This document shows, piece after piece, positions 63,250 through 64,000 of a DNA stretch of 64,000 nucleotides (positions are counted from its first letter, which is position 1; every line of letters starts with the position of its first letter). The DNA comes from Micrococcaceae bacterium Sec5.7 (GTDB lineage Bacteria > Actinomycetota > Actinomycetes > Actinomycetales > Micrococcaceae), in the NCBI GenBank assembly GCA_039636785.1, contig CP144169.1:1860001-1924000 (forward strand), written 5' to 3'. The notes below the pieces were generated by a model, which searched no databases, had not been told where the DNA came from, and worked only from the letters and a program-made list of their open reading frames with translations. The position numbers and the translations under genes are program-made.

Positions 63250-64000
63250 ATGCTTTACTTCAGTATTCCGCTCGGCAAGCTGGTTCGCCGGGTCTCGCGG
63301 CTCAGGGGCGGAGGCTCTGCCCTCCCCGGGCTCGTGGTCGAGAAAATCGACCCCGGCTTTATGCAACGGACACTGTCCACGCTCCCCCGCGGTGTGGCGG
63401 TGGTCAGCGGCACGAACGGCAAGACAACAACCACCAAAATGGTGGTTGAACTGCTGGAGAGCCAGGGCCTGAAGGTCTTTACCAACCGCACGGGCAGCAA
63501 TTTCACCCGAGGCGTTGCAGCCGCGCTCCTGGGCGAAGTTGATTGGCGCGGGCGCCTGCACGCGGACGTCGCCGTGCTTGAACTGGACGAGGCCCACGCT
63601 GTTCACTTCGTCAACAGGGTTCCGCCGCGCTACAGCCTCCTGCTCAACGTGCTGCGCGACCAGCTGGACCGTTTCGGCGAGATCGACAAAACAGCCCAGC
63701 TGCTGCAGCGCATTGCCTCCAAGACCACCGGCACTGTGGTCCTCAACCGTGAGGATCCGCGTGTGGCGGGAATCGCCGCCACCCTTGATGGGCCCGAGGT
63801 CCTTTACTTTGGCCTTGACGACTCGCTGCTCAGCACTTTCCCCAACGACGACGACATGCGGACCGTCCCCGGTGCCCCTGGACCGGCGGCTGTCCCTGAA
63901 AAGCCGCATGCCGACGTCGTCCTCCGCCGGGTGGGTGCGGACAGCGCTGACTTTGAGTACGACGGCGTCACGGTCACCACTGCGATGAAGCTCCGTGGTG
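63250..64000 (+). CDS. murT: Lipid II isoglutaminyl synthase subunit MurT, C-terminus cut by window edge
   Basis: Mur-ligase-like ATPase that, with GatD, amidates the D-Glu of lipid II. The first 250 residues are in view. A hydrophobic-basic N-terminus ([20 protein letters not shown]), then the P-loop [17 protein letters not shown], then the MurT-typical [13 protein letters not shown] and [15 protein letters not shown] (Asp of the nucleotide site). The Cys4 zinc ribbon typical of MurT would begin past the end. No stop codon occurs before 64000. gatD is expected next. Confidence 0.92.
   Translation, partial: MLYFSIPLGKLVRRVSRLRGGGSALPGLVVEKIDPGFMQRTLSTLPRGVAVVSGTNGKTTTTKMVVELLESQGLKVFTNRTGSNFTRGVAAALLGEVDWRGRLHADVAVLELDEAHAVHFVNRVPPRYSLLLNVLRDQLDRFGEIDKTAQLLQRIASKTTGTVVLNREDPRVAGIAATLDGPEVLYFGLDDSLLSTFPNDDDMRTVPGAPGPAAVPEKPHADVVLRRVGADSADFEYDGVTVTTAMKLRG

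Overview
The window reads as chromosomal DNA of a high-GC actinobacterium of the Arthrobacter/Pseudarthrobacter type (Micrococcaceae). The evidence is the high G+C, the actinobacterial integration host factor, MurT, an acVLRF1-type protein, a helicase-less PriA, leaderless promoters, and gene order (rpsD to alaS to aro to efp to nusB to pyr; sec to ruv to yebC to pdxT) conserved in that group. The assignment is inferred from gene content, with no database search. It is a dense housekeeping region: no intergenic gap exceeds about 250 bases, and I see no tRNA, rRNA, insertion sequence, prophage or CRISPR array.

Layout, left to right. 1-4.6 kb (minus): leuS, a DegV-family lipid-binding protein and the start of comEA. 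leuS is preceded by a short leader peptide with a Leu run and a terminator hairpin. 4.7-10.1 kb: glycerol module glpK, glpF, glpD (minus) and a divergent SorC-family regulator, with a palindromic candidate operator centred on the glpF -10 box. 10.2-13 kb (plus): aldo/keto reductase, alpha/beta hydrolase and GT4 glycosyltransferase. 13-20 kb (minus): mihF-gmk-rpoZ-coaBC-metK-priA. 19.3-28.2 kb (minus): the whole de novo UMP operon except pyrD/pyrE (pyrR, pyrB, pyrC, a PH-like membrane protein, carA, carB, pyrF), preceded by a PyrR-binding hairpin that overlaps the pyrR ribosome-binding site. 28.3-29.6 kb (plus): a PrsW protease. 29.7-40.9 kb (minus): alaS, ruvX, mltG, aroE, aroC, aroK, aroB, a small TPR-like protein, efp and nusB, headed by two small membrane-associated proteins. 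41-43.3 kb: rpsD and rarA (minus). 43.3-49.5 kb: acVLRF1, a GNAT protein, aspS, an APC permease and hisS. 49.7-53.4 kb (plus): a membrane-anchored cyclophilin, a DUF349 protein and an AbiEi-like protein. 53.2-63.2 kb (minus): rel, secF, secD, yajC, ruvB, ruvA, ruvC, yebC and pdxT. 63.25 kb to the edge (plus): murT.

Functionally this covers pyrimidine and aromatic amino-acid synthesis, four aminoacyl-tRNA synthetases, Holliday-junction processing, Sec export, the stringent response, peptidoglycan assembly (mltG, murT) and glycerol use. The most informative content beyond the genes is regulatory: the leuS attenuator, the PyrR translational operator, the glpF palindrome, and five -10 boxes placed 6-7 nt before start codons, which imply leaderless mRNAs. 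I did not find a convincing wholly new multi-gene system. The findings are regulatory elements, an unusual tandem repeat in MltG, and departures from canonical active-site motifs.
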